NCBI GenBank assembly: GCA_933228895.1
Contig: OW121855.1
Location: 31,944,698-32,008,697, forward strand
Reading direction: 5' to 3'
DNA: 64,000 nucleotides
Source: Platycnemis pennipes
Taxonomy: Eukaryota; Arthropoda; Insecta; Odonata; Platycnemididae
Shown here: positions 1 to 12,944 of the stretch, one piece after another
Numbering within the stretch: position 1 is the stretch's first letter
Layout: each line of letters opens with the position of its first letter
Notes under the pieces: generated by a model
Databases searched by the model: none
What the model was told of the DNA's origin: nothing
Seen by the model: only the letters and a program-made list of their open reading frames with translations
Translations under genes and position numbers: made by a program

Positions 1-3000
1 TGTTGTTTAATCAGAACTCGCCGAAATGTCGCCGGCATTGCTGCGGAAAGGAGAAATTCATTGCACTTAATTCCTCTTCTGCGGCTCTGTGATCGTTGCA
101 TTGAAATGTGGCGTCCCTTAGTTATGTAACAATGTTCCAGAATAAGAGCTTCCCGATTCACTAAATGAAGTAAGTAGTCACCCTAAATAGTACCCGAGTA
201 AACCCCTGTGCTACTTTTATTTAACAATTATATGTTATAATGATGTTTTTTAGCAACTCTCATGTTATTTTTTATCAACTGGAAACCTTATATCTGTCAT
301 AATACCATGTGCATTTGTTACTCTCCGCGTTTTGTATCTAAGGTTTGAAATAAAATATTATTTTCTCTAATCCGAGGCTGGTTTAGAAGATAGCGTTTTT
401 CCACCTTCCTCAGACCCAGGGGACTAAAATGTATACTTTTCAGGAAGGTACGTATCACACGTTAATTTTGCATATGTCAGAAGCCAAAGTTTTTGCATGA
501 AAAAGTGTATAGGAGAGAACAATATACATATACAGTTTTCGATAAATATATTAGTAATTTATACCGCACACAGTTTCTCTTGGCTAACAAAGCCAATAAT
601 ACAATATTTCTTTTTCTTTCAAATACATAAGTACCTGCATATTTTAAAATTTATTAGGGTGGAATACGAAGGCATTGTTAAAACTTTTGCCAAATATAAT
701 TCGAGCTTAAAAAATATAGACACTATATGACAATGTAACTTATCATTAAATATACTAAGTATATTTCTCTAGACCAGAAATTAAATTTAATTTTTAAGAA
801 GACAGAGAAGAAAACAGGAGAATTTGTTTATTTCTCCAGAAATTTCTGAAAATCTCACGAAGTTATTGGGGTTTGTTTTGTCTTTATAAAACAATTATAT
901 AATTTTCTTGTATGTTGTTCAAAATGAATGCAGGTCAATAAAAACTATAAGCAAATGTTTTAGTTAATTTCTTGTTGTACCTATTTATAAGGATTATGTA
1001 AATAACAGATTAACTGTTGCTAGGGTCTCAAAGTACTTATTTCTGAAGAATTATTAATAATTATGTTCAAAAAGCTATAATCATTGATACATGTTTCACT
1101 GTTCCTTCAATATTTAATTGTATTCTGTTTGTAGTGTTAACTAACATAGAAGTGTTAAAAAAATATGTACTGCAGATCAAGGACAAAGGTGTTTATTTTA
1201 AAAATGCTTCAAATTCTCTGTTAGCTGAAACACAAGTCTTTAAACAAATGTATTATAATGTAATATAAACCATGGGTTAATTACTAAATTATCCAGCACC
1301 AATGATAGCATCTACGTGAATGTAGCTGCAACACACCTATTCTATGTTCTTATTTTTGTATTTCATCTAAGATGGTCGAGTCGGTGACCCCAAAACGGAG
1401 AGACTGTCCTATGGGGCACATATATTCCAGACAAATCACTGCATAATTAATAATAGTATTTATCTAATCTGGAATAAAAATCAATATTATTATTATTTTA
1501 AAAAATAGTTTAATTTAAAGGTACGGAATTCTTTATCAAAGAATATATCAGACTCATATGTCATTCGAGTTACTGAATATGCTGTTTTCTGAAGGAAATG
1601 ACTGCAACCAAGAGACGAAAATATTAGTCCATTAAGACGATAAGTTAAGTTAAATGCCACCATTCCAACACGAGACATTCATTAAAGCAATATCAAGTAG
1701 TAAAGAAATATGAGTAAACTGACTGAAAGGAGTGAACCCCAGAAATAATATGCCAATTTGCGTAACATGTGATTTATTCAATTACACTACTAATACCTCT
1801 CAATGATAATAATTTGCATTTTACCGCAAAAAAACCAACAATAGATGATCCTGAGCAAGCTTGCCTCGTTCTTTTTAAAATCCAACAACCAGTTGGACAC
1901 TAAAGTATCAAGTTTCCGTGATTAAAAAAATACCACTCTAAGTGATCCCGCGGATAGACTGTTATCCACTGAGGGCCTCAATGGGTAACCTCAATGCTTT
2001 TTTCGCATTTTATGAATTTCATCACACACTTGAAGACAAAATTACGGCTTAATTATGTTGTTTGGCACTTAGACTACTGAAATGAAGTCATTAAAAACTT
2101 TTAAAACAGGTTTTATGGACCTAAGGTATTGATTAAAGGATATTTCCAGCAAAAACGATTGCGTAATTGCTAAATTATTTTCCCAAAAAATGTTACCACC
2201 GAAACAGGTCCCATATTCATAGATTTGAAAACTTTTAATGAAAGCTTGGAAATGCGAGGAAAATATGTCAATGATAATTTAGTTCCAAAGACATAGGTAT
2301 TTGATACAAATTGTCCAACAGAATACTAATTGAATACTAGGATAATTACAAGTTTTTACACAGGATTCTTGAACATAACGTATTCATTTCAGGATATTTC
2401 GAGCGAAAGACGATTGCGTAACAGTTTTGAAGATATTCTTCCGTGTAGTTCTTTGTAAACTCTTCTTAGCCAACAGTCTACTTATTACAGGCATAATTTC
2501 TTGGAATTGAACGAATACAGAGAGAGGGAGAAACCTGTGAATGGGCCGTTTTTAAAAAGGTAATACGGAAAAAAGGTTTTATGAAATGCAACATAGAGAT
2601 GATTTATAAAATCGTTGGAAGCCTCAGATTAACCCTTAATTGCGAGTTTAATCATCATGGAACGAAAAAATCTGCACTGTTTCTGAGTGCGAAAAAATAA
2701 CAGAAGTAAATATTCTTTCCGAAAGAAAGGTTGAATCACGGGCATAGACCGTCAAGTAAAGTGCAAATAAGGTAAGAGTTACGAGTATATGAAAGAGTTG
2801 TGACAAAATAAAAAGTATATTTAATTTTTGTTTATCCATTGACAAATTTCGTTTCGTTAAATTTAAATGGTGGAACAATATGAGTAAAAATGACAATGGT
2901 TTAAGTACAATTATCACAAAACATAAGTGTGGTAGCAACGGCTACATTCATGTATAAGTATATCCCCTAGGGCTGATACGCAGACGACTACATGGCCAAG

Positions 3001-5275
3001 GATCAAAAAGGACGTAATTCAATTTTACGAAATATCTATTGGAACTGTTAGACGTATCAATCGAGGAAGGCAATTGTAAGCCAGGAGTATGTTCTAAAAA
3101 AGTTATTGATAAAAGTTCTCGACCCCAGACCCTTGAAATGGAAGTATAGCTCTCTAGACTATATCCGAAACCTTAATTTGACATCTCGTCACATCCTTTA
3201 CAAGAACCCAAATAAAATTCCAAATCATTGACAAATGCTTCTTATGACTGGCATTCATCTCGTGACTAACGCAATAAATCTTCACTGTGTCTAAAAATGA
3301 ACTCATTCCCACTGTGAAATAGCTAACTAGCGTATGGTCATCCACATCTCTAATTCACTCAGCATTCCTCGTACTTTTATCCCTTTGTAAGTCGTAAATC
3401 TTTGGCAATAATAGTCCCTTAATTGTACTTCGTCCCTTTATGCTACTCACCCACACTCTTCTTAAGGTACCCTTACGAGTTTGAGGTATACGCATGTTTC
3501 CAAGAGGCCTTGTATCCTTTACGTGAAACTTACTTTAATAAATCAACCATTAAGGTTCCCCAGTGTACTCCGTCAAGACCCAGGTTGTAGTAAACAACAC
3601 AAGTCAATTATAAAGAGTATACCTAATATTCCTTTGCACCAATGATGCCATAAACGCAATGATATTGTTCGTGGCCTTCCCATCCTAATCTAAGACTGAA
3701 CTTCCCCTTGGAACTCATCTTCCCTTAAGCCTTCCGTTAATAATCTTGAGTACAGCCTTCACCGAGCGCGTAATGAAACTAATGCTTTTAAAGTCTGTAT
3801 AAATCAATACACTTGTAACATGAGAATAAACTCTTTTTTAATGCCTCGAACAAAACTTCAATGAGTTATTTCTTTATACTCATTAAATTGTTTCAGAATT
3901 TGAAAAGGATAGAAAAAGAGGGTATGAGAATTCTAAATCGTAGAGGGATTAACTTTTTGGATACATCTTGACGTATGATGGTTTTATGAACAATGCCGTC
4001 GACATAAAATTAAATGGAAAGAATTATCAAGGAGGAATTAGAATGAGATACAAAATATTTTTTTAAATAAATATATAAGTTGATAAAAGATAAGAATCTG
4101 AAAACTGAATCAAGCTATCATATATTAAATTACCATTTATGAAAATTATAGAATTATATTTACGGATTTCGATTTTCATCTCAGCAAAATTACACAAAAT
4201 ATCTTGATTTTCCTGAAGAGAAAATTTGTTGACCGCAATTAAAAGAAGATGTGGCGGGGAAATCTTTACGTCTACTTCCGCTGGCATCATTCAGAGCAAG
4301 GAATCCAATTAAAGATGTCAATCACGAATATGCTCACGTAGAATCATCTCCACAAGCCCTTCACGGTACGCTGATTCTGTTTGGCTTTTTCTGATATTGA
4401 GCCAGGACTGACGCAATATCAGAAAAGGTAGCGCAAAGAGAGATCGAGAGAGAAAATTAGTTTGTCTTTCTCCCCGTGCTACTCAGAATAAGCTTTTAGG
4501 ACTGCTCTCTAATACCGTTTGCCGTTCGTTTCGAATAAAACTTCCCGTGTACTCAGTCCTGGGACGATCGCGAGTATGCATCCCTCGGCAGTTGGAATTA
4601 ATGAATGCTCGCCCCAAAAGCGCAGAGTCCGTCAGTCTCTTCTTTGTTTTACCTTGTGGGGAGGAGACGGATGATGTCCCAGCAGGCTCTGCGCGCGGAA
4701 TTCGGAAGACGGATGGCACAGCAATTCCATCAACGTATTAAGCAAAGCTTAGGTGTTCCCTTCTATTGATATATTTTATCCTGCCTAGCGACTGACGCCG
4801 GCGCTGTTCGTGTCGTATGACTTAACCCACTCCAGCATTTAACGTCAGGTCGCGTACTAATACGAGATCCATCTAGATAAAACTTGGTGTTTTGCAGACT
4901 ACATTTGCATTCAGTTAATATAGCATATAAATATAGAGCACAATTTTGTGAACGATATAATTGACGGGCGATTTTTAATTTTTAAATAGAGAATGACTCA
5001 ATATGGCGGTCTCAAAAAAGTAAATAAAATAACCATGGTAAATAAAAAAACAACACTTCATGGTCTGAGCATTTATTAGCCCAATGGTCCAGTGCCATTA
5101 TGATTATTAAAATTATTTTACTGGCCAAGGTAGGTTTAATAGAACACATGGTTCTTCCCAAAAAACTACCCGTAATTACACTGTAGGTACTCCGCTAACT
5201 CGAGTGACTCCGTTGGCTTTCCGGACATCCAAAATGAAGGTTGGTATCCCTTGATGACTACGTCAATTCGGACCT
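1..5275. other. Non-coding AT-rich DNA, no gene recognised
   Basis: No frame here resembles a known protein and the open frames are short. A weak local direct repeat is visible: GGATATTTC followed by CGATTGCGTAA near 2139 and again near 2391. A perfect 13 bp foldback lies at 4387-4426 (TTTTCTGATATTG, 14-base spacer, CAATATCAGAAAA). The stretch 4480-4870 is richer in GC, with overlapping open frames on both strands that I do not recognise. Confidence 0.6.
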
Positions 5276-5310
5276 GAAGAAGTCCATTGGAAAGCAGACG
5301 AAACTGTTGT
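5276..5310 (+). other. Hammerhead-like motif, possible retroelement end
   Basis: The strand reads CCTGAAGAAGTC, then a spacer, then GACGAAACTG. CTGAAGA fits the hammerhead CUGANGA box, GTC and GAC can pair as a short stem II, and GAAAC fits the second conserved box. Such motifs are known at the ends of Penelope-like elements and in retrozymes. Stem I and the cleavage site are not demonstrated, so this is a motif match only. Confidence 0.3.
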
Positions 5311-5683
5311 CAAGGGACACCAACCAAGGCGAGAGAAAATCCAACAAAAGAAGGTGGAAGCCCTACCTCTAACATTCTTCTCTCTATTACGACCCTCACA
5401 AAACATTTTTCCCATATTTCCTGTTAAATCCGCTCCCTTCTGCTTTTTTTAATTTCCTCAATCCTCCTACCACCCCTGGAACTTATTCTACGGTCTTACT
5501 TTTCACTCATCACAGTTCTCCATCCTTCTAAAAACCCTGTCTATTTTCATCGTCCTTCGTTAGAGCCTGTTCACCGTACTGTATTTTAATTTTCACTATT
5601 ATTTTCTTTACGTCCATACTCAGCGACACTGATAACAACTTTAATTTATTTCTAAATTAAATTGAATGCTTCTATACACCTTT

Positions 5684-6046
5684 TATATAAATAGGGGGGA
5701 TCGAGTTGGTGTGGTGGCTAGAGTACTGGCCTCCCATCCCGAGGGCCCGGGTTCGATTCCCGGCAGTGGCGGATTTCTTTAGTGGAAACCCGGTCCCCAC
5801 TTGAGTGCCTAGTGGAGGGAATTTCAAGTTCAGTACTCCGTCCGTCGGATGGGACGTTAAGCCGTGGTCCCCTTGGCGCCTTTCGTTAAGAGTAGGCTAA
5901 TGCCGACGCCGGGTTTCTCTCCACCCTTCCTCCGTTCCCTGAAAACTACTACCATTATCCAATTATCCACCTATCCTATATGGCGCAAATGACCTTAGCT
6001 GTCGGTCGCCTCCCTTAAATAACCAAACCAAACCTATATAAATAGG
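5684..6046 (+). mobile_element. tRNA-derived SINE (family 1), full copy with TSD
   Basis: The SINE body runs 5696-6034 and is flanked by perfect 12 bp duplications TATATAAATAGG at 5684-5695 and 6035-6046. The head is tRNA-like, with an A-box-like TGGCTAGAGTACTGG from 5715 and a B box GGTTCGATTCC at 5750-5760. The body contains ACCCGGTCCCCACTTGAGTG and ends in CGCCTCCCTTAAATAACC with an AACC-rich tail. The duplication shows LINE-mediated retroposition. The same family recurs at 14.6, 39.8, 48.1, 51.4 and 53.5 kb. I cannot assign a published family name. Confidence 0.9.
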
Positions 6047-8352
6047 TACACAACCCAGGTACCTAAATCCCCCCGACCCACTTGTTCTAGTTCGTGACCT
6101 CATACATTAAAAAATTTAATACGGCTCTTTGGCCTCACTCACCACATAAATACGAGATTATACCATTTGATCACATATAGATTACTTTTTAATTAAAGTG
6201 GAAGTTAATAGCGCCTTCAATATCACCGAAATAATAAGCATCGGCTAACTGCGAAAATGTACATGCAACATTTATCACAGTGGCATTCATTTTAACCACC
6301 TAGAGAAGAACGGGCCGATACATAATATAAAATTAATCAGGGCACCAGTCAATGAATATAACATATAATTAAATAAGAATGGATATAGTTTCATTAAAAT
6401 ACTGAAAATAAATGCGCTGCCTTTTTTTCTGGGCCCGAATTTACGCAACAAAGAACTTCATATTGTTTTTCAAATTCGGAAATGTACGTAGCCAGCTAGT
6501 TGGCTGGGGCATTAAAAAATGGATATTTTATATCTAAACACATATATTTCATATATCCCTTGTAAAAGCCAGCCCTACGTTAAAATGAACACATAAGTTT
6601 GGTATCATTTCTAAAAAATTAGTAAAAAAAAAGTGACGATCTACAAAACAACTACCTACACAACGGCATTGTCATGTAATGTCTTTGGAACATTAGGTGC
6701 CAGTACATATCGGCATTAGGCTCCGAGACTTCACGTTTTTTCTCAACATAACATTTATACTATGAGCTGGAAAAAGGGTTAAGCTCGAACGACAGAAATG
6801 ACATTTCCTCGATATAGGTCAAAATTTGACTAAATTCATACAGATGAAACTCTTCCTACAATTCCTTCAAAAAAAAAAACATTCGTTTTTTCAATTAAAA
6901 ATGTGTCGGCTGAATGCGTACAGTAAAATAGCTCGTTTTGTTACTGAAAATAAAACCAAATTAAGGTTTAAATGTGTTGAGAAGTACAGTGTACATCAAA
7001 TAACAAGTAGATAATCTGACGTGAAAGATAGGCCAGCGCTTGTTGAAGCAGCTAATATAAGAATCCATGGCAAATGTAATTATACTCTTTGGCGCAAGGC
7101 ATCGGAAAATTGCATATCCCGTCTCTGGTTGCAAACGAAGGCGCATACGCGGAACATAAAACGTTCGATGTTTCCAATCATTCCTATCAATCGATTCAGG
7201 TAGAGACTGGCGAATATCAAAGAATGACTGCTACTCCGAACCTTTCTATCTAAATATTTTAATCATCAAAAGAACAGCTGAGAACATCTAGAACGATGCA
7301 TTTTGACCAACAGAGACCTATTCTGACATTCAAAAATATAGCATGAAAGTCAAATTAGGGGTCATTTGATTTTCACCTGAAAGAATGGACGCAAAAATCT
7401 TCTCACAAGTCCAGTAGCCTTTTGAAACACTGAAAAGATGCAGTAGAAAATTAGAACACCTCGGCACCCTCGAGACATGAGGTCATAGTTACCATCTTCT
7501 TACGGGTCTAATTATAGGACACTCCTCTCTAGAGAATGTCTGGACCGAAACCATTTTCTCGGAAGAGGGGATTCCACTGCGTCGTCTCCGCTTTAATTCC
7601 TTGAACGAGGGCAATTTATTCCAATATTAGCGCCAAGGAGTGTAGCGGGGCGGTAGGCTCTTTCACCGCTGATCGACGACTCGAGAATACCGAAGATAAG
7701 GCTCCACACAGCTCCACCAGCTCAAGGAGTGACATATATTCACCGACACAGTCGCATCATGATAGAACGAACAAGATTCGTGGAAGTGGAACCAATATCT
7801 CCAACCCCTAAACTCTGTGGGTGGCACATTACCATGGCAACTGCAAATAGCTGGCCAGGCGTTGGTGGAAGTGGAAGCAGACCCAAAGGAGATCTTCTGT
7901 CTGGATACGGGAGATGGTCTATAACGCTCCTACGTAAACATCTTGGGTGACAGAATGAGTGGAATGGGTGGGAAAGAGAGGAATGACGAGGTGATGGGAA
8001 CTGTGGGAAGTCAAACAAGCGACACGCTAAAAACGTGGTGAGAGAATAAACGCGCGTAGTGTTTGCATGAAATGGCTTCGAATGTGGCATCAGATCCGAT
8101 AAATTTATATAGATTTTCGAAGGATATAAGTTTGCTCAGGTAACGCGCCATTCGCGTATAAAAGCATCCCCCGAAGAGAATTCCCGACAAACCGGAGGAG
8201 GAGATCCCGAAAAAAAAATTCTAGTACGGCTATTGAGTAAAAAACCTCCCCTCAGTTTCGGAAAAACAGAAAGGGATTTCGGCAAAATGATAAATACTTT
8301 AAACATCTATTGTTTTATTTTTCAACATGGAAAGGTTTTTGCCTCTTTTTTA
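6047..8352. other. Non-coding, no gene recognised
   Basis: No recognisable protein, RNA gene or transposon is visible. Open frames around 6.8-7.2 and 7.7-8.1 kb overlap on both strands and look like chance frames in slightly GC-richer DNA. Confidence 0.55.
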
Positions 8353-8519
8353 TTTAACCTGCGAATTAAGGACTAAGTCCTCTCTTCATATTAATAGGGT
8401 GGACGTCACAAATATCCATGCCCCAGAGAGTTAAAATCCTCCCCGGGCGGGATTCGAACCCGCGACCCTGGGATTGAACGGCGAGGGATTTACCCCGCTG
8501 CTACCGGGGCCGGCAGGGT
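8353..8519 (-). mobile_element. tRNA-derived SINE (family 2)
   Basis: Read on the minus strand this starts with GCCGGCCCCGGTAGCAGC, has a B box GGTTCGAATCC within CGCGGGTTCGAATCCCGCC, then GGGGAGGATTTTAACTCTCTGG and AGAGAGGACTTAGTCCTTAATTC, and ends in an A/T-rich tail. It shares head, body and tail with the plus-strand copy at 33.6 kb, so it is an interspersed family distinct from family 1. No clear target-site duplication was found. Confidence 0.8.
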
Positions 8520-10989
8520 ATGTCCTTTGTGACAAATTCATAATAAAAGAGCAAGCACCTTCACGTTGTAAATGCGAAACACATTTACCCGAACTGGTGC
8601 TCACGAACTTGGACCTATCATTAAAGAATTAGGTTATAAAACTAAAAGTAAAGTGTACTTAGATAATGACTTTTAGGCAGTGTAGTCAAATATGTAAATG
8701 ATTCTTTATTCTCGAAAGTTCAATTTAAAGTATGAATTATTTCACTACCAATCAATGTGGCGGTAATATTAAGCGTTCAATGATTGCGAAGAATTTTTTT
8801 ACGAACTGCAGTCCCTTGCGGTTGTCACCTTTCCTGTTCTCTCTAACAAATGAATATATTCTACAATCTCATGAAAATGGATTAACTGTAAAAGTGATTT
8901 TACATACAGTATTCCAGCTCTGAATTCTTCAAAACAGCATCATAAAATTTTAAATGTCATTCAATGAAATCGCTGACCCACATATCCGTGACCTTTGGAG
9001 GCATTGCACTTTGTTGAATAATGGTCACCCATGGTCAAAATAACTAATATATCCATAGCCATCGGATCCTAAACCAAAAACGCAAATATCTAGATTTTCC
9101 AAAAAAGGAGCGATAGAGACATGTGGAACCAAGTGGGCTACGGTGGAAAGCTTTATACTAAACCTATATGAGCCATGACAAAACAAAAAAGCGGAATCCT
9201 ATGAAAGTTGTATCTATGCTTGTCAAATAACCGATGGGGATGTAGACGGATACAGACTCACAGGAGAGCTTGAACGATACGAAAAATCCATGGAATCTGT
9301 CTCTGATAACCTCTCCCTTGAACATGGCCCACGAGTCGTATTTTCCCTCGGGTGACATTTCCCCTTGTCTCGAGCAGATGATTTCTCGAGACTAGATGAT
9401 TGTCTATTATCCTTCCTGCAACTGTTTTCAAAGGAACACCGCTTCTCTGAATACGACAAGCAGAAATCCATGCCCCTAGGATAAGGCCTCTATATTCGGG
9501 TGCGGATTTTCTTATTTTTTCCAGGCAAATAAGAGTTACCAATATTTCTTTGGAATGGAGCAAAATATGCAACAGCTATTTTCAACTTCATTGCCTTCAG
9601 ATTGGCTATTTTCGCGTTTCAGCGCTACGAAAAAATGGTATGGGTACATTTAAATAGTACGAATCATATTAGATGCAGGAAAGTGTGAATGAATAACCAC
9701 AATAAAAGTCAACCCTAGAATCTATATTTTCAGAAGCGTTAATACTTTTGAATGTACTTTTTCATTGCTCTTGGGAAAAACTCTAATTTTTTGGTCGAAT
9801 GTAAGTAGTTAAAAATGAATCAGGAGAAACATTTAACTCGTGTAGAATATATTTGATAAAACGCCGTGACGAAGAAGGACATGAAAAAGATATGAGCGTG
9901 GATAAAATGGCTATAAATATTTTTCAACAATGGCAATTGTTGGTTGAATTAAAAACAAAACGAAAATAAGGATATTCTCAGTGTAAATGGAATAAAATAT
10001 TTCAAGGACTTAATTAAGGGCGTGTGCAATTTTACTGGAGATCTTGTTAGTTATATCCGTGAATATATATACGCACGTGAGAGATGCATTAAAAGATATG
10101 GTAGACTTAATAATTTATCGATTCATTAAATTCCAATAAAGGGATGTTGGAATATAATATATTTACGACGACTTATCATATAATTTCAAGAGAAATTGGG
10201 ATTTTGGGATAAATGAACCCTAAGCAAAGCATCAGATTAGATTAAATGGGCTGAACGCCAGAAACAAAATGTACACTGCCTGATAAATAGAACGAACTTG
10301 CGTACATCAAAAAATAAATAAAAGGCAATAAAATGAAATACGAGGTATAAATCGCGCAAAGAATGCAATTCTAATACTTTTTTTGGGTGTTGAATATGTA
10401 TGTAGAGTATGTTTAAGTTAAGATAAGTATAGTGCAGTGAACTATATTTACCCATTTTCATTACAAGGGACCTAAAAAATCTGCATTTAAATTTTATCCT
10501 GCAAGGCGCCACTGCGGCGTGTGGCAGACGGTGATAGGCCACTTGCCGTGAAGTTGAGTGTAGGTGGAAAAACAATTGATAATGTATCGTAGTATAATGT
10601 GCTATGTGTTGGAAAGATCGTTTTGTGCTTTCCCTGTAGTCATATATGACGTACGTAAGAAATGAGACATGACGAGTAAAAAATGGAGCAGGAACTACTA
10701 GCACCAGAAGGATAAAAACACTCCCTCGAATTCCAGAGAAGTGAGTATGAGCAAGCAGTCAGTATGAGCAAAAAAGAGCATAAACAAATGGAAGGAATAC
10801 AAACGGAATTACAGCTTGAAAAAAAGTTTAATATACAGCTGGTGAGACAACATTATGTAAAAAAACATTTTTAGTGCATTAACATAAATAGTATTTTATT
10901 TACTATAATGACCATATTTTGACCCTTTAAACACATACATTCCAAGAAAATAAATCTTAACCCGTAACTGGAGGCCTTTATCCCCTAAT
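8520..10989. other. Non-coding, no gene recognised
   Basis: AT-rich DNA without a recognisable gene or repeat. The 155-residue open frame on the minus strand at 10237-10704 is low in conserved features and I do not call it a gene. Confidence 0.55.
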
Positions 10990-11495
10990 GGGGTCTTTTA
11001 CCATATTTTTTTACAGCCGAATCTGATGGAGTTTGTAAAATAAAAAGATTGATCCGTCAATTATTTCTCGAGTTATAAATGGCGAAAAACTTATGTTTTT
11101 AACCCTTTCGGAAAAATGGCGTGGTGTAACCTCTGACGTATATCGGCTTCGTTCAATCACAACTGAGACCGCGAAGCTACTTTGCCTTATCGCAACGGGG
11201 GGACACAGCTGACTCTGCCAATAGGAGCAGTTGCGACAGCATCTGTGCTAGCAGACCTTCCGAGAACCCCCCTCCACTCCCTTCCCCTAAAAGCAGTAAA
11301 GGACGGGAGGAAAGTTACGTCAATGATATCAAAATAGCTTTCTCGGTGGGCGTCACCTTTTGCTCATTATAATTTTTGATTTATGAGTGAATGGTTGTGG
11401 TTAGAAGATTAATTTCTTCACAAAAATTCTTTTTTCGTTTCCATCTAACGATTTCGTGTACAAAATTGCGATTCCGGTTCCGAGTGAACGCCCCC
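10990..11495 (+). repeat. ~510 bp MITE-like repeat, copy 1 of 4
   Basis: Begins GGGGTCTTTTACCATATTT and ends CGAGTGAACGCCCCC. The ends form a short imperfect inverted repeat (GGGG-C-TT-AC). Shared internal landmarks with the other copies are AACCCTTTCGGAAAA, CTCTGACGTATATCGGCTTC, CAATCACAACTGAG, GCGAAGCTACTTTGCCTTATCGCAA split over two lines of similarity, and GAATGGTTGTGGTTAGAAG. No transposase frame is present, so it would be non-autonomous. Other copies are at 18.2 kb (+), 31.8 kb (-) and 34.8 kb (-). Confidence 0.75.
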
Positions 11496-12451
11496 ATTTC
11501 TGATTAGGTGATGTAACTATTTAAGGTATCCTAAACTTGTATATCCATTACTGATGGATTAAAACTGGGTATAGCCAAATAATCATTGATTATTTCTCGG
11601 CTATTTCTCTGATATCAATAATCTTCGATATTTAGAATAGCAAACCTATATAAGAATGATAATGCTACATTAAACTTCCATGTTTTAAAAAGGAATTAAG
11701 TAATCCTAAGAACATAGAAAAAATTGCTTGAAATATATTTCATTACCGGAGAATAGTTCTAGAATTTATGAGATATTAAGGCTACGTTCCTCATGAAAAA
11801 CACGATTCTTCTGAAAATAAATCTTTAGATGAAACTTGACTAGTCAAAGAGTCGGCTAATACAAAGCATTTTCTAGATAATTGTCCCTAATACCGAGAAG
11901 AGATCATTCCAGCAATGTAGATGACACCCACGGAAAGAGCAAACGTACATTACGTTGACAATATTTCTGCTTTACCTTTAAACGTGGATTCACAATTTCA
12001 ATATAGAGTAGAGCAACAGAAAGAGGAAGGCTAACAAGAGAAAAATTGACAATAACACACCACTGGTAGCGTAGTTCGCGTTTAAATCTACGATCGCAAA
12101 TGCTCCTTCTGTCCACAGACGAGCGGATAAAGGATTATTGGAATCCACGTCTGCATGCAAATTTTTCTCTAAAGACATCTCATTTTCCGATAACGACGCA
12201 TCATGCTGCATATTATATGCCGTGAAAAACGTTAAAAATATTCCACGAGCCGACGATACACCATATTGAATTTTTATCGTAGGGTATTCATTAATTTCAA
12301 TGCGGCGCCCAAATGGAATGTTCCAATAGAAAGGCAAAAAAAAGGAAACAGCTGCAACAAAGTGACTTCTCATGTGTGACATATTATTTACGGCTTTCAC
12401 TATTCTCCGAAAATATTGACGTGTAAGCCATAAAAGAATATAAAAATGTGT
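11496..12451. other. Non-coding, no gene recognised
   Basis: The 136-residue minus frame at 11990-12400 has hydrophobic stretches but no family I recognise and no supporting splice or promoter context. Nothing else is supported. Confidence 0.5.
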
Positions 12452-12493
12452 ATGCTCTTAATACTATACGTTCATGTATAGTATTAAGAGCAT
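12452..12493. repeat. Perfect 18 bp inverted repeat (foldback)
   Basis: ATGCTCTTAATACTATAC at 12452-12469 and its exact reverse complement GTATAGTATTAAGAGCAT at 12476-12493 flank a 6-base loop GTTCAT. Short GTTCATGTAT-type repeats follow directly. This could extrude a cruciform or mark an excision or palindromic repair event. Confidence 0.9.
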
Positions 12494-12539
12494 GTTCATG
12501 TATGTTCATATATGTTTAACACTATCGCTGAAGTGTAAG

Positions 12540-12628
12540 AGAAACTTAACTTTGTATTTTTTCACACTTTTATTTGAGACACCCTACCGGTTTCGACACT
12601 CAGGGTTCTGATATGTGCACGGAGGCAA
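12540..12628 (-). mobile_element. Penelope-like element end with degenerate hammerhead
   Basis: On the minus strand the sequence reads CCTGAGTGTCGAAACCGGTA followed by GGGTGTCTCAAATAAAAGTG. CGAAACCGGT is the usual right-hand part of hammerhead motifs at Penelope-like element termini, but an intact CUGANGA box is not visible just upstream. Adjacent tandem duplication fits the repeated terminal units of these elements. The assignment is by motif resemblance only. Confidence 0.4.
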
Positions 12629-12944
12629 GCCCTTATATATACTCCAAGAGGGATAAACTGCAGGATTGGGAAGGTTAGATATTATGTGTTGAAGGTCAGG
12701 ATGACGGGGAAATGCTTTTTAAAGGTGGGACGGGAACATAGTACAATAGGGATAGATTGAAGGGTACAATTTCATTTAATAAGTTTGCCCTTATATATAC
12801 TCCAAGAGGGATAAACTGCAGGATTGGGAAGGTTAGATATTATGTGTTGAAGGTCAGGATGACGGGGAAATGCTTTTTAAAGGTGGGACGGGAACATGGT
12901 ACAATGGGGATAGATTGAAGGGTACAATTTCATTTAATAATTTT
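12629..12944. repeat. 158 bp direct tandem duplication
   Basis: Copy one starts GCCCTTATATATACTCCAAG at 12629 and copy two starts with the same bases at 12787, giving a 158 bp period. The copies differ at only a few places, for example ACATAGTACAATAG versus ACATGGTACAATGG. A non-repeated extension continues to about 13080. The duplication abuts the Penelope-like motif, so it may be a pair of terminal repeats. Confidence 0.9.

Noticed and set aside
8157..8164. TATAAAAG box in GC-rich context
   Set aside because: No initiator or coding region follows at a sensible distance; one TATA box alone is not evidence of a promoter.
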